Positions 6,597-14,487 of a stretch of DNA of 36,629 nucleotides are shown piece by piece. The notes under the pieces are model-generated. The model made no database searches. It worked only from the letters and a program-made list of their open reading frames with translations, and was not told where the DNA came from. Position 1 is the first letter of the stretch. Every line of letters starts with the position of its first letter. This stretch comes from JAUVXJ01 sp034430275 (GTDB taxonomy: Bacteria > Chloroflexota > Anaerolineae > UBA7937 > B3-Chlor), in contig DAOUEW010000332.1 of the NCBI GenBank assembly GCA_034430275.1, positions 1 through 36,629 of the forward strand, read 5' to 3'. The translations under genes were made by a program, and so were the position numbers.

Positions 6597-8288
6597 ATGA
6601 GCGAAATGCAACTCGATACCCTCACACAGAGGTATTGGCAGGATTTCGAGTTGGCCACTGGCGACTTGGAGCATCTGTCAGAAGCCCTCATCGAGGAAGA
6701 GGCTCCCATGACCGTGGAGGCTCTCACCAGGCGGCTGATACAGAAACGCCTCGCGGACGAGAAGGCGATCTGGGATGACAGGGAATCCAAAGGACACATC
6801 TACCAACCCCGCGACGCCTACTCTGAGGGTGATCACCTGGTCTTCTCCGCCCTCGGGGATGTCGTGGGAACGGTGGTCGCGGTTCGGCCAGGCCGGCATC
6901 CCGATTATGCACCATTCGATGTAATCCAGGTTCGCATGGAGGGCAGCGGGAAGACCAGAGAGTTCGCCGCCAATCTCGGCGTGCCTCACGCACTGAACTT
7001 CTTCCAGGTGGGTCAGGAGGCCGACATAGACCTTGGTGACCTCACCGGCGTGAGCGCGAGCCTCAGTGACAGCTACGGAGACTTCGTCAAGCCCGTGTTG
7101 CTGAGAGGCCTGCGCGAGAGTCCCGAGTTCGCGGATTTCGGCGAGGAATGGTTCCTGAAAGGTTTCATGTTGCCCATCGAGGAGGGACACCTGAACCTCG
7201 CCGAGGCGGTGCTGGACCTGGCGGCGGGCTTCTCCACAGCCCAGCAGATCCTGGAGGTCCTGGAGATGCCCCCCGAAACCGCGAAGGCCGTGCAGATCTT
7301 CTCCCTGAACCACGCGCTCAGCTCCGACACGCAGTCAAGATTCAGGTACGCTGGCACCAAGACGAGGATGGAGTGGTGCCTGCCCAGGGTCGCCGATTCG
7401 AGACCTCTGCGTTTCGAGCGTGGTCCGCTGGACATATCTCGCGATCACGAACTGGATCAGGTCGTCGAGATTCTCACCGATGAGAGCGCGCAGCCCAACG
7501 GCCATGGCGAGACCCACGAATGGTCCCACGTTCTTACGTTTTACGACTGGTACTGGGGACACCTCCCCTACGACCAAGTCGCTATGAAGCTGCTCCCTCA
7601 GTCCTTCCTGGAGGACCAGGCTTGTGCCCGTGTGCATCTGCGGTTCGGGAGCAGTGAAGACCCCTTTCCGGTTATCATCCACTACCCTTCGGAGGGGCAT
7701 CTCGGCTGGTGGGGCAGCGCCGAACTGAGGCACTTCTTCGAGGTCAGGGAACTGGCTCCCGGTGCGACGATAGTCGTGCGACGGACTCCCGCGTCGGAGA
7801 CGGAGGGTATCTACGAGGTAGACTATCTACCTGGGCCGGCGACACGAGCGGAGACGCTGGACTACGACGAGACAAGGCAACCCGTGTTCCGGAGGCTCAG
7901 CCTCAAGTGCGCCGTGGACGAAGAGATGGCCTTGCCCAGGTCTCGCTTCAGCGCCCTGGAGGCCCTCCGGTTCCTGGACGAGAGTGAGCGGCGAGTCACC
8001 CCGCTCCTGCTGAAGACGGCATTCCAGCGAGTCGGCGAGAAGCTGCTACGCGGGCTTGGAATAGTGTACCGAGCGAGCTTTGCTGACCTCTTCGTAGCGA
8101 CCAACATCGAGCGACCTCTGCCCTGGACAGTACTTCAGGCCATCTTCGAGCAGGACGTCTACCCTTGCTTCCGTATTGATGATGATGGCTTGTATCTGCT
8201 TGACCCTGGGAAGAGCGACATCGAGGGCAAGAAGGTCAGGTTGACGCGGGACCAGGCCATCCTAGACTCAGGGAGATTGGCGCGCTAG
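6597..8288 (+). CDS. Conserved-looking 563-residue protein of unknown function
   Basis: I do not recognise a named family with confidence. Start ATG 6597, with a GGGAGG motif about 11 nt upstream; ATG 6606 is possible. The protein is acidic, soluble and has no signal peptide or membrane segment. Residues about 22-58 (LSEALIEEEAPMTVEALTRRLI) look like a winged-helix of the HARE-HTH style found in RNA polymerase delta subunits, which is inference from pattern only. Residues about 68-130 form a beta-rich domain (GDHLVFSALGDVVGTVVAVRPG) that could be an SH3-like or nucleic-acid-binding barrel. The C-terminal third (about 400-540) is helical with a second possible winged helix. It shares a strong promoter with the small Cys-containing HTH protein that follows, 14 nt downstream. 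Confidence 0.85.
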   Translation: MSEMQLDTLTQRYWQDFELATGDLEHLSEALIEEEAPMTVEALTRRLIQKRLADEKAIWDDRESKGHIYQPRDAYSEGDHLVFSALGDVVGTVVAVRPGRHPDYAPFDVIQVRMEGSGKTREFAANLGVPHALNFFQVGQEADIDLGDLTGVSASLSDSYGDFVKPVLLRGLRESPEFADFGEEWFLKGFMLPIEEGHLNLAEAVLDLAAGFSTAQQILEVLEMPPETAKAVQIFSLNHALSSDTQSRFRYAGTKTRMEWCLPRVADSRPLRFERGPLDISRDHELDQVVEILTDESAQPNGHGETHEWSHVLTFYDWYWGHLPYDQVAMKLLPQSFLEDQACARVHLRFGSSEDPFPVIIHYPSEGHLGWWGSAELRHFFEVRELAPGATIVVRRTPASETEGIYEVDYLPGPATRAETLDYDETRQPVFRRLSLKCAVDEEMALPRSRFSALEALRFLDESERRVTPLLLKTAFQRVGEKLLRGLGIVYRASFADLFVATNIERPLPWTVLQAIFEQDVYPCFRIDDDGLYLLDPGKSDIEGKKVRLTRDQAILDSGRLAR

Positions 8289-8302
8289 AAAAGGAGGCTG
8301 TG

Positions 8303-8731
8303 TTGGGGAAGTTGGTGCGTCCAGACATCAACACCAAGTTCCGCGTCGACTACGACGGGTGGGCAGAGCGCAACGGCAACATTCGAATGCTCATCCGCGA
8401 GCAGCTATGCGCCGAGTGCAAAGCGAAGTTCGGGAGCGACGCAACAGCTCAGGACATAGACTGGGTGGATCCTAGCACAGGAGAAGTGACCGTCGTAGAT
8501 GGGCTCCGCTATGCTCTGCGTGACTGCTGCAGCCGCAAGGAGGACTACATCTCGCGTAGCACTCCGTTGACTGCGGCTATCTTCCGCGCACTCATCGCTG
8601 ACGACGGCACGCCCCTGTCGGCGACAGAGATCCACCAGAGAATCGGCAGAAGTGACCCGAAGACCTTGCTACGAATCCTGCTCGGGGAAGGTATGCGAAC
8701 TCACTATGGCGTGAGACCCATCCTTGGATAG
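8303..8731 (+). CDS. Small protein with four Cys and a putative winged helix-turn-helix
   Basis: 142 residues from TTG 8303, chosen because AAGGAGG (8291-8297) then lies 5 nt upstream; a GTG at 8300 would be only 2 nt away. Two cysteine pairs, CAEC and DCC, about 36 residues apart, could hold a metal ion. After them, residues about 87-130 (PLTAAIFRALIADDGTPLSATEIHQRIGR, split by a TPLS turn) fit a winged helix-turn-helix. It follows the 563-residue gene by 14 nt with its own strong ribosome-binding site, and a terminator follows at 8751-8800, so the pair is a two-gene operon. The guess is a transcription-related role. No family name can be given. Confidence 0.8.
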   Translation: MGKLVRPDINTKFRVDYDGWAERNGNIRMLIREQLCAECKAKFGSDATAQDIDWVDPSTGEVTVVDGLRYALRDCCSRKEDYISRSTPLTAAIFRALIADDGTPLSATEIHQRIGRSDPKTLLRILLGEGMRTHYGVRPILG

Positions 8732-8750
8732 CGATTCGGATTCCGCCATG

Positions 8751-8800
8751 CGGGGCCCCTCCGTAGCGTGCAACTCCACGAGAGGCGGCTCCCGTTTTTT
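8751..8800 (+). terminator. Probable intrinsic terminator of the 6597-8731 operon
   Basis: CGGGGCCCCTC at 8751-8761 can pair, with bulges, with GAGGCGGCTCCCG ending at 8794, followed directly by TTTTTT (8795-8800). The stem is imperfect, but the U-tract is strong. It ends 8 nt before the stop of the convergent CpaF-like gene. Confidence 0.6.
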
Positions 8801-8807
8801 GTGTCCG

Positions 8808-9608
8808 CTAGGCGAAGAGGTGGTCTGACAGGGAGATGCCCAGACTCTCCAGTCTGTCCAGGAACAGAGGCTTGATCCCCGTCGGGCGAAGAGGGTTCTG
8901 CCGTCCGGTTTCCGTCTTCGTAGCCTCGCCGGGCTCGAGGTCTCCACAGACAAAGATCTCGCGGAGCACGTGGTTGTCGTCCTGGTCTTCTGCCACTTCC
9001 GTGAGGCTCAGAACCGCAGAAGAACCATCAGACCGTGTGCCAAGCTGGACGATCAAGTCCAGGCCACTGGAGAGCATACGCATGGCAAGACCACTGTCCA
9101 GCCCCTCTCCATGGGCGACGCCAAGTTCCTCGAGCTTGACCAGTGCATCCTGCGGTGAGTCGGCGACGACGGAGAACAGAACGCCGTTCATGGCGAACAG
9201 CAGTCTGAGGAGCAAAATGGCCTCGTCTCCCTCCACCCGGTCGAGAACGAGGCCTGTGGGGTGCATCTTCGGCACGAGGGACAGGAGATAGTGACGGCTG
9301 ATACCAGGTCCGGGGTCGTCAGGATCCGCGTGAGCCTTGAGCACGGTGACCCCTTCACGTTCTAACGACGGCTCATCTGGATTCTGGACAGCCAGGATCT
9401 GTCCGTCGCCGGCCAGATGGGAAACCATGGCATGGAGCAACGTCCTCTTGCCGCTTCCCTCGGCACCGGAGATGGCCAGGTTCAGCTTGGCCGCGAAACA
9501 CGTCGTCAGGAACTCCAGCGCCTGAGCAGTGAGGACATTCCGTTCGATGAGTCCTTCGGCGTCCGGCGGTGCGCCTATTTTGGATCCGGTTCTAGATGAA
9601 TCTTCCAC
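8808..9608 (-). CDS. Solitary CpaF/VirB11-like ATPase domain protein, degenerate
   Basis: 266 residues from GTG 9608. The longer open frame upstream runs through the promoter at 9625-9653 and into murJ on the other strand, so it is not used; no other start codon occurs before the conserved domain. It matches the C-terminal secretion-ATPase core of CpaF: ALEFLTTCFAAKLNLAISG, Walker A GAEGSGK (about residues 48-54), then a region equal to the Walker B/His-box part. There, the usual GExRGxEA block reads LDRVEGDEA and the usual TVHANSPxDAL block reads SVVADSPQDAL, so the His is lost. The N-terminal domain of CpaF is missing and there are no pilus or secretion genes nearby. It may bind nucleotide without powering secretion. 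Promoter and start are only about 10 nt apart, so the mRNA is nearly leaderless. Confidence 0.75.
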   Translation of the reverse strand: MEDSSRTGSKIGAPPDAEGLIERNVLTAQALEFLTTCFAAKLNLAISGAEGSGKRTLLHAMVSHLAGDGQILAVQNPDEPSLEREGVTVLKAHADPDDPGPGISRHYLLSLVPKMHPTGLVLDRVEGDEAILLLRLLFAMNGVLFSVVADSPQDALVKLEELGVAHGEGLDSGLAMRMLSSGLDLIVQLGTRSDGSSAVLSLTEVAEDQDDNHVLREIFVCGDLEPGEATKTETGRQNPLRPTGIKPLFLDRLESLGISLSDHLFA

Positions 9609-9624
9609 AGCCTTGGTCCCACAT

Positions 9625-9653
9625 ATTCTATCAGAGGGCAGCGGGCGGTGCAA
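9625..9653 (-). promoter_or_regulatory. Sigma-70-type promoter of the CpaF-like gene
   Basis: Minus strand: TTGCAC (9653-9648), 17-bp spacer, TAGAAT (9630-9625). Transcription should start near 9618, about 10 nt before the GTG at 9608. Confidence 0.75.
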
Positions 9654-9720
9654 CGAGCGGGACCCATGCTCCATCCACGTCGCCTGACGCGGCGACCATC
9701 CCCTTTTAGCGGACTTGTCC

Positions 9721-11256
9721 ATGACGAATGAAGCGCACAGAACACAGATGGCCCGCGCGGCAACCGTGGTGATGGCTGCATTCGTGGTCAGCCGGGTTCT
9801 GGGATTGGGACGAGAGGTCTTCATCGGCAACCAGTTCGGGACCAGTCGGGAGTTGGATGCCTATCTGGCAGCCTTCCGCATCCCCGATCTGATCTTCCAG
9901 TTGGTCGCCGGTGGTGCGCTTGGTTCCGCGTTTATACCCACCTTCACCGGCTATCTCGTGAGCGGCCGGAACAAGGAAGCCTGGCGCTTGGCTAGCTCCA
10001 TCGTGAACCTTGTGCTGATCGTTCTCACAGCCTGTGCCATTGTCGCTGCCTGCTTCGCCCCGTGGCTGGTTGGCCACGTAGTTGCGCCGGGCTTCGCACC
10101 CGAGCAGCAGACGCTAACGGTGCGGCTGATGCGGATCATGCTGCTATCGCCGATAGTCTTCGGCGTTAGTGGTGTAGTCATGAGTATTCTCAACTCATAT
10201 CAGCACTTCCTCCTTCCTGCTCTGGCCCCATCTGTCTACAATCTCTGCATCATCGCAGGTGCGGTGCTGCTCAGCCCCTTCCTGGGTGTCTTCGGCTTGG
10301 CCTGGGGAGTCGTCACCGGGTCCTTCCTGCATCTGGGCATCCAGATGCCCCAGCTCATCCGCAAGGGCCTGTCGTATCGCCCCGTGATCGACGTCTTCCA
10401 CCCAGGTGTTCAAGAGGTGGGCAGACTGATGCTTCCTCGTATGTTGGGGCTGGCCACAGTGCAGATCAACTTCCTCGTGAACACCTTCCTGGCTTCGGGG
10501 CTGGCAGGGGGTAGTCTGGCGGCCCTCAACTACGCGTGGATGCTGATGCTGCTGCCCCAGGGCGTCTTCGCCATGGGCATAGCAACGGCTGCGTTTCCCA
10601 CCTTCTCGCAGCTCGCCGCCAAGGGCCAGAGGCACGAGCTTCGGCAGATACTGTCGCAGACAGTGCGCCTCATCCTGTACCTCGCCATCCCCTCCAGCGT
10701 GGCCCTGATCCTGCTGGGTGAACCGCTGACCCAGTTGCTGCTGCAGCGTGGCCGCTTCGATGTCTCGTCCACGGCTGCCGTAGTCTGGGCCCTACGATTC
10801 TACGCGCTGGGGTTGATAGGTCACTCGGTCCTGGAGATCGTGACTCGCGCCTTCTATTCCCTTCACGACACGCGCACCCCTGTGGTGATAGGCGTCGCGG
10901 CGATGGCGGTTAACATAATTCTGAGCTTGGTCCTCATCGCCCCTCTGCTGCACGGGGGGTTGGCCCTCGCGAACTCGCTGGCGACCCTCGGGGAGACCGC
11001 TGTGCTCCTGATCATCATCCGGCGCAGGCTCGGCGGCCTCGAGGGTGGTGCAGTACTGGGATCCGCCGCGAGGACCCTGGCCGCTTCAGCGGTGATGGCG
11101 GTGGGCGTCCTCCTCTTCGCGCAATGGACGGAGGGCAGCCACACGGTCATCCGGGCCGGTGGTTCCGTGCTCGTGGGGGGTACCCTGTTCCTGCTGGCTT
11201 CTCTCGCCCTGCGGTCCGACGAACTGAGAGCGCTGAGGATGGTCCTCGGCCGATAG
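9721..11256 (+). CDS. murJ: MurJ/MviN-family lipid II flippase
   Basis: 511 residues from ATG 9721 (TTG 9715 and ATG 9748 are alternatives; none has a clear ribosome-binding site). It is a polytopic protein of the MOP exporter superfamily with about 14 membrane segments, the usual MurJ size. N-terminal family blocks are SRVLGLGREVFIGNQFG, DAYLAAFRIPDL and GGALGSAFIPTF. It moves the undecaprenyl-linked peptidoglycan precursor (lipid II) across the membrane. The region around residue 271 reads YAWMLMLLPQGVFAMG; in Escherichia coli MurJ the matching position holds the essential Arg270, here Met274. No division or cell-wall gene is adjacent. A Chloroflexota MurJ paralogue for another lipid-linked sugar is an alternative. 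Confidence 0.9.
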   Translation: MTNEAHRTQMARAATVVMAAFVVSRVLGLGREVFIGNQFGTSRELDAYLAAFRIPDLIFQLVAGGALGSAFIPTFTGYLVSGRNKEAWRLASSIVNLVLIVLTACAIVAACFAPWLVGHVVAPGFAPEQQTLTVRLMRIMLLSPIVFGVSGVVMSILNSYQHFLLPALAPSVYNLCIIAGAVLLSPFLGVFGLAWGVVTGSFLHLGIQMPQLIRKGLSYRPVIDVFHPGVQEVGRLMLPRMLGLATVQINFLVNTFLASGLAGGSLAALNYAWMLMLLPQGVFAMGIATAAFPTFSQLAAKGQRHELRQILSQTVRLILYLAIPSSVALILLGEPLTQLLLQRGRFDVSSTAAVVWALRFYALGLIGHSVLEIVTRAFYSLHDTRTPVVIGVAAMAVNIILSLVLIAPLLHGGLALANSLATLGETAVLLIIIRRRLGGLEGGAVLGSAARTLAASAVMAVGVLLFAQWTEGSHTVIRAGGSVLVGGTLFLLASLALRSDELRALRMVLGR

Positions 11257-11415
11257 TATCTCTCAAGCCGTCCCCACGGTCGTCCGCGGGAGCCTGTCAA
11301 AGCCTGATGAACTAGGTACCGGCAGCCGTGCGGCAGGTTTGGTCTCGTCGGCAGCACCACGACGCTCGTCGGTCGAGGAGCCGTGGGCCGGCGCCAGGCA
11401 GCTTGGCTCGTCACC

Positions 11416-12294
11416 CTACGATGCCGATCGATCCAACCTCGGGTTGAACTTGGCCACCACGTCACCCAGGTCCACGCCAAGCTCTCTGGCCACTTCAGGG
11501 CACTTGGCCTTCAGGACAAACAGGATCGGTCTGGACGTCTCATTGAGTGTCTCGAAGTTGGCCTGGCCCTTGCTCACAATCAGGTCTGCCCCCAGGAACA
11601 GGCCGCGGAACTCCTCCGAACAGGTGCCAAGATCCGTGCCGATCATGGGAGATCCGTTACTCACAACCCGACAGACCCTGTCCAGACCGGCGAGCTCTGC
11701 GTCCTCCATGGTGGCATCGTTGAGAATGGCCTGCCCCTTTACCACAGCAGTCACCTGTGCCCCTGTCGCACACAACTCCTCGATGAGCACTCTGTCGAAG
11801 ACCGTCTCCCCCGCGTTGTCCAGCAGGTAGAGCAATCCTGTGGCGCTGGCAGCCCGCTCCTCCAGAACGGCGCAATCGTCTACGCTGAAACCATGGTGCA
11901 CGACCTCGCTCAAGACTCCCACTACATCCACCTCGCCGCCACTGAGAATCCCCAGGTCCATGACGTTCCCGGCCGCTGCCACCCGGACCGCCGTCATGAG
12001 CGGCTCGGAGGAGGCCGCAACCATGGACCTGATCTGGGGATATAGACGCAGCGCGAGCTCGTTGTAGTCACGCTTCTTGGAGCGGAAAGGATCAGAACAG
12101 CCCAGCACCTCCTGCGCACGCCACAGGGCATACGTCGAATTGTGCGCCGGCGTGTCTTCCAGCGACAGTTGTGGGAGCACTAGAGCCACTTCGTTCAGCA
12201 CGCGGCGTTGTTCCTCTGGATCGTCGGTGACTTCCCGCGCCGCCGAAAGCGCCTGCTTCAGATAACAGGGGACACAAGTGGGAGTCGCCTTCAT
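11416..12294 (-). CDS. DUF89/ARMT1-like metal-dependent phosphatase
   Basis: 292 residues, ATG 12294 overlapping the stop of the preceding M20 gene by 4 nt (ATGA). It begins with the family's Cys pair (TPTCVPCYLKQAL, C7 and C10) and has the core LLYLLDNAGETVFDR motif, where Asp and Asn bind the metal, then AVVKGQAILNDAT and FLGADLIVSKGQANFETL. This is the DUF89 family (PF01937), whose characterised members are damage-control phosphatases that hydrolyse phosphorylated metabolites such as fructose-1-phosphate or phosphopantetheine forms. The exact substrate here cannot be told. Coupling to an amidohydrolase suggests a role in metabolite repair or salvage. Confidence 0.9.
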   Translation of the reverse strand: MKATPTCVPCYLKQALSAAREVTDDPEEQRRVLNEVALVLPQLSLEDTPAHNSTYALWRAQEVLGCSDPFRSKKRDYNELALRLYPQIRSMVAASSEPLMTAVRVAAAGNVMDLGILSGGEVDVVGVLSEVVHHGFSVDDCAVLEERAASATGLLYLLDNAGETVFDRVLIEELCATGAQVTAVVKGQAILNDATMEDAELAGLDRVCRVVSNGSPMIGTDLGTCSEEFRGLFLGADLIVSKGQANFETLNETSRPILFVLKAKCPEVARELGVDLGDVVAKFNPRLDRSAS

Positions 12295-13499
12295 GGGCTT
12301 GCTCCTTGCAGATAGCGACGTGCCGCCTCGGCGAGGATGACGGCTCCGATGGGCAGGGCATTCTCGTCGAGATCGAAGTCCGCGCTGTGCAATTGACGGG
12401 CTCTATCGCTGCGCGGTGATTTCACCCCCAGGAAGAACATGGCCCCAGGCGCCTGAGCTGCCAGAACACTGAAGTCCTCGGCCCCCATCTCGGGTTTCGC
12501 CGGAAGGACGCAGTCGGCGCCCAGCAAGTCTGCCGCCACCTCTGCGATGAGAGTGGCCACCGCTGGATCGTTGACCAGTACGGGAAAGCCCTCTCTCAGC
12601 TCGAGGCGAAAGTCGGCCCCCAAGGTCCTCGCCAGGCCGAAGGTATTCCGCAGCTCAGCCCACATCTGCCGCCGTACCTCCTCGTCCAGGCTGCGGATGG
12701 TGCCCTTGACCTGGACTTCTTCTGGGATGATGTTGGCTGCCGTGCCCCCGTGAATGGAGCCCACGGTCACCACAGCCGGTGCCGTGGGGTCGAGTCGTCG
12801 GGCCACGATTCCCTGTAGCGCTGAGATCACCTGGGCACTGACGAACACCGGATCCGTCCCGAGGTGCGGAAAAGCGCCATGACACCCGTCTCCCACTATC
12901 GTGGCTTTGAACATGTCCGCAGCCGCGCACATAGGGCCGCCGCCCACCTCGATCTTCCCTGTGTCTATCCTCGGCTCCACGTGCAAGGCCACCACCGCAT
13001 CCACTCCATTCATGGCACCGTCGTCCACCATGCGCATGGCGCCGCTTTTACCCTCGTCGTCGGTGCCCTCCTCGCATGGCTGGAACAGGAACCGCACCCG
13101 GCCGGGAAGCTCCGACCTGGACAGGAGCATGGCCGCGCCCAGCACCATGGCCGTGTGAGCATCGTGCCCACAGGCATGCATCACACCCGGCACCTGCGAA
13201 GCGTAAGGGACGTCGTTTTGCTCCTGGATGGGCAGCGCATCCATGTCTGCTCGGATGGCGATTGTCAGCCCCTCGTTTCCCAGATGGCCTACCAAGCCCG
13301 TCTTACCGACGCCAGTCTCCACCTGGAGCCCAAGGGATGACAGGGTCTCTGCCACCAACCGCGCAGTCTCCGTCTCGCGAAACCCCAACTCGGGGCGGCG
13401 ATGGAAGCTGCGGCGTAGGTCGACCAAGATGGGCTTCAACTCATCAGCTTCGTGCAGTCGTGCTCCGGTCTCCATGGGATGTTCAACCCCCAATAGCAT
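12291..13499 (-). CDS. M20-family amidohydrolase (N-acyl-amino-acid/hippurate hydrolase type)
   Basis: 402 residues from ATG 13499; ATG 13475 is a possible shorter start and neither has a strong ribosome-binding site. Metal site residues are visible: RADMDALP (Asp85/Asp87), HACGHDAHT (His108, Cys110, His112), QPCEEG and the late QLHSADFD. The Cys in HACGHDAH and the MGAEDFS block place it in the M20D branch (IAA-amino acid hydrolase, hippuricase, N-acetyl-diaminopimelate deacetylase types). It removes acyl groups from amino acids or related amides in the cytoplasm. The gene overlaps the DUF89 gene by 4 nt and is transcribed from the promoter at 13560-13589. The substrate is not defined by sequence. 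Confidence 0.93.
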   Translation of the reverse strand: MLLGVEHPMETGARLHEADELKPILVDLRRSFHRRPELGFRETETARLVAETLSSLGLQVETGVGKTGLVGHLGNEGLTIAIRADMDALPIQEQNDVPYASQVPGVMHACGHDAHTAMVLGAAMLLSRSELPGRVRFLFQPCEEGTDDEGKSGAMRMVDDGAMNGVDAVVALHVEPRIDTGKIEVGGGPMCAAADMFKATIVGDGCHGAFPHLGTDPVFVSAQVISALQGIVARRLDPTAPAVVTVGSIHGGTAANIIPEEVQVKGTIRSLDEEVRRQMWAELRNTFGLARTLGADFRLELREGFPVLVNDPAVATLIAEVAADLLGADCVLPAKPEMGAEDFSVLAAQAPGAMFFLGVKSPRSDRARQLHSADFDLDENALPIGAVILAEAARRYLQGASP

Positions 13500-13559
13500 G
13501 AATCAGGCCGATCCCTTTCGTCGCTCCGGCCGCGGGATCGACAGCGATAGGCACGCGGT

Positions 13560-13589
13560 ATTATAAGCGGCGGCAGACGGCAGCGGCAA
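13560..13589 (-). promoter_or_regulatory. Promoter of the amidohydrolase/DUF89 operon
   Basis: Minus strand: TTGCCG (13589-13584), 18-bp spacer, TATAAT (13565-13560). The -10 is consensus. Confidence 0.7.
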
Positions 13590-13673
13590 GGCCGAGAGTG
13601 TCCATAGTGCGGAGAGAAGGTGCCAGCTTCTGTCAGAGCTGCCCGCAACACCACGCCCCGGCACGCAATCCCA

Positions 13674-13703
13674 TTGTATTTGGGGCCCAGGTTGCGGTAT
13701 AAT
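13674..13703 (+). promoter_or_regulatory. Promoter of the GT2/lipB genes
   Basis: TTGTAT (13674-13679), 18-bp spacer, TATAAT (13698-13703). Predicted start near 13710, leaving a leader of about 44 nt before ATG 13754. Confidence 0.7.
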
Positions 13704-13753
13704 CGTCTGCCAAAACCTGTTCCGTCGTTCAATCTGCGCCCCGGGGAAGAGTC

Positions 13754-14413
13754 ATGAAACTCTCTGTCTTGATGCCAGCCTACAACGAGGAGGCTACCCT
13801 GGAGGAAGCCATCCGGCGCGTCTCCGAGATCGATCTGGACAAGGAGATCATCGTCGTCGATGACTGCTCCACAGACGCCACACCGGACATCTTGTCATCC
13901 CTCGAGGCGGAGGAACTGGTCGTCCTCACCCACGACCGCAACAGAGGGAAGGGCGCAGCCATCCGAACCGCTCTGGCAGCGGCCACGGGCGATATCGTGA
14001 TCATCCAAGACGCGGATCTGGAATACAATCCGCAGGACTTCCACAAGCTCGTCGCCGCCTTCCGGGGCGGCGAAACAGAGGCAGTGTATGGAGTGCGATC
14101 TCTGGACGAACAGACCTGGCTCATGCGACTGGGGAACCGCTTCCTGACGATCATCGCGAATCTCTTCTATGGCTCAGACCTTCAGGACATGGAGACCTGC
14201 TACAAACTGATCCCCAGGGAGACGATGACAAGTCTAGACCTCCGCTCGGACGGCTTCGACATAGAGGCCGAGATCACTGCCAAGATCCTGAAGCGGGGTG
14301 TCAGAATCCACCAGGTACCCATCTGGTACTCACCCCGCGTCGAGAAGAAGCTGACACCCCTGGATGGCCTGCCGACCCTCTGGGCGCTGATGAAGCTGCG
14401 CTTCACGGACTGA
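13754..14413 (+). CDS. Family 2 glycosyltransferase (dolichyl-phosphate-mannose-synthase-like)
   Basis: 219 residues from ATG 13754, preceded by GGGGAAG. It is a GT-A fold enzyme: N-terminal LSVLMPAYNEEATLEEAI, nucleotide-binding EIIVVDDCSTD (about 31-41), GKGAAIRTAL, and the metal-binding DAD at residues 86-88. The acceptor region has DMETCYKLIPRE and the late IHQVPIWYSPR block seen in polyprenyl-phosphate glycosyltransferases. It has no C-terminal membrane segments. The likely reaction is transfer of a sugar from a nucleotide sugar to polyprenyl phosphate on the inner face of the membrane, which would supply GT39-type transferases such as those at 18464-22704. That link is inference. The next gene, lipB, starts 74 nt later. 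Confidence 0.92.
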   Translation: MKLSVLMPAYNEEATLEEAIRRVSEIDLDKEIIVVDDCSTDATPDILSSLEAEELVVLTHDRNRGKGAAIRTALAAATGDIVIIQDADLEYNPQDFHKLVAAFRGGETEAVYGVRSLDEQTWLMRLGNRFLTIIANLFYGSDLQDMETCYKLIPRETMTSLDLRSDGFDIEAEITAKILKRGVRIHQVPIWYSPRVEKKLTPLDGLPTLWALMKLRFTD

Positions 14414-14487
14414 TCCCAGCCCCGGCACGGCCTCCACGGACGGTCGCCATAGGGCAGATGGTCGACTGATCTGGTCCCAGCGAGATC

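Noticed and set aside
9609..9830. N-terminal extension of the CpaF-like frame
   Set aside because: It crosses a clear promoter (9625-9653) and the start of murJ, and has no CpaF-like sequence.
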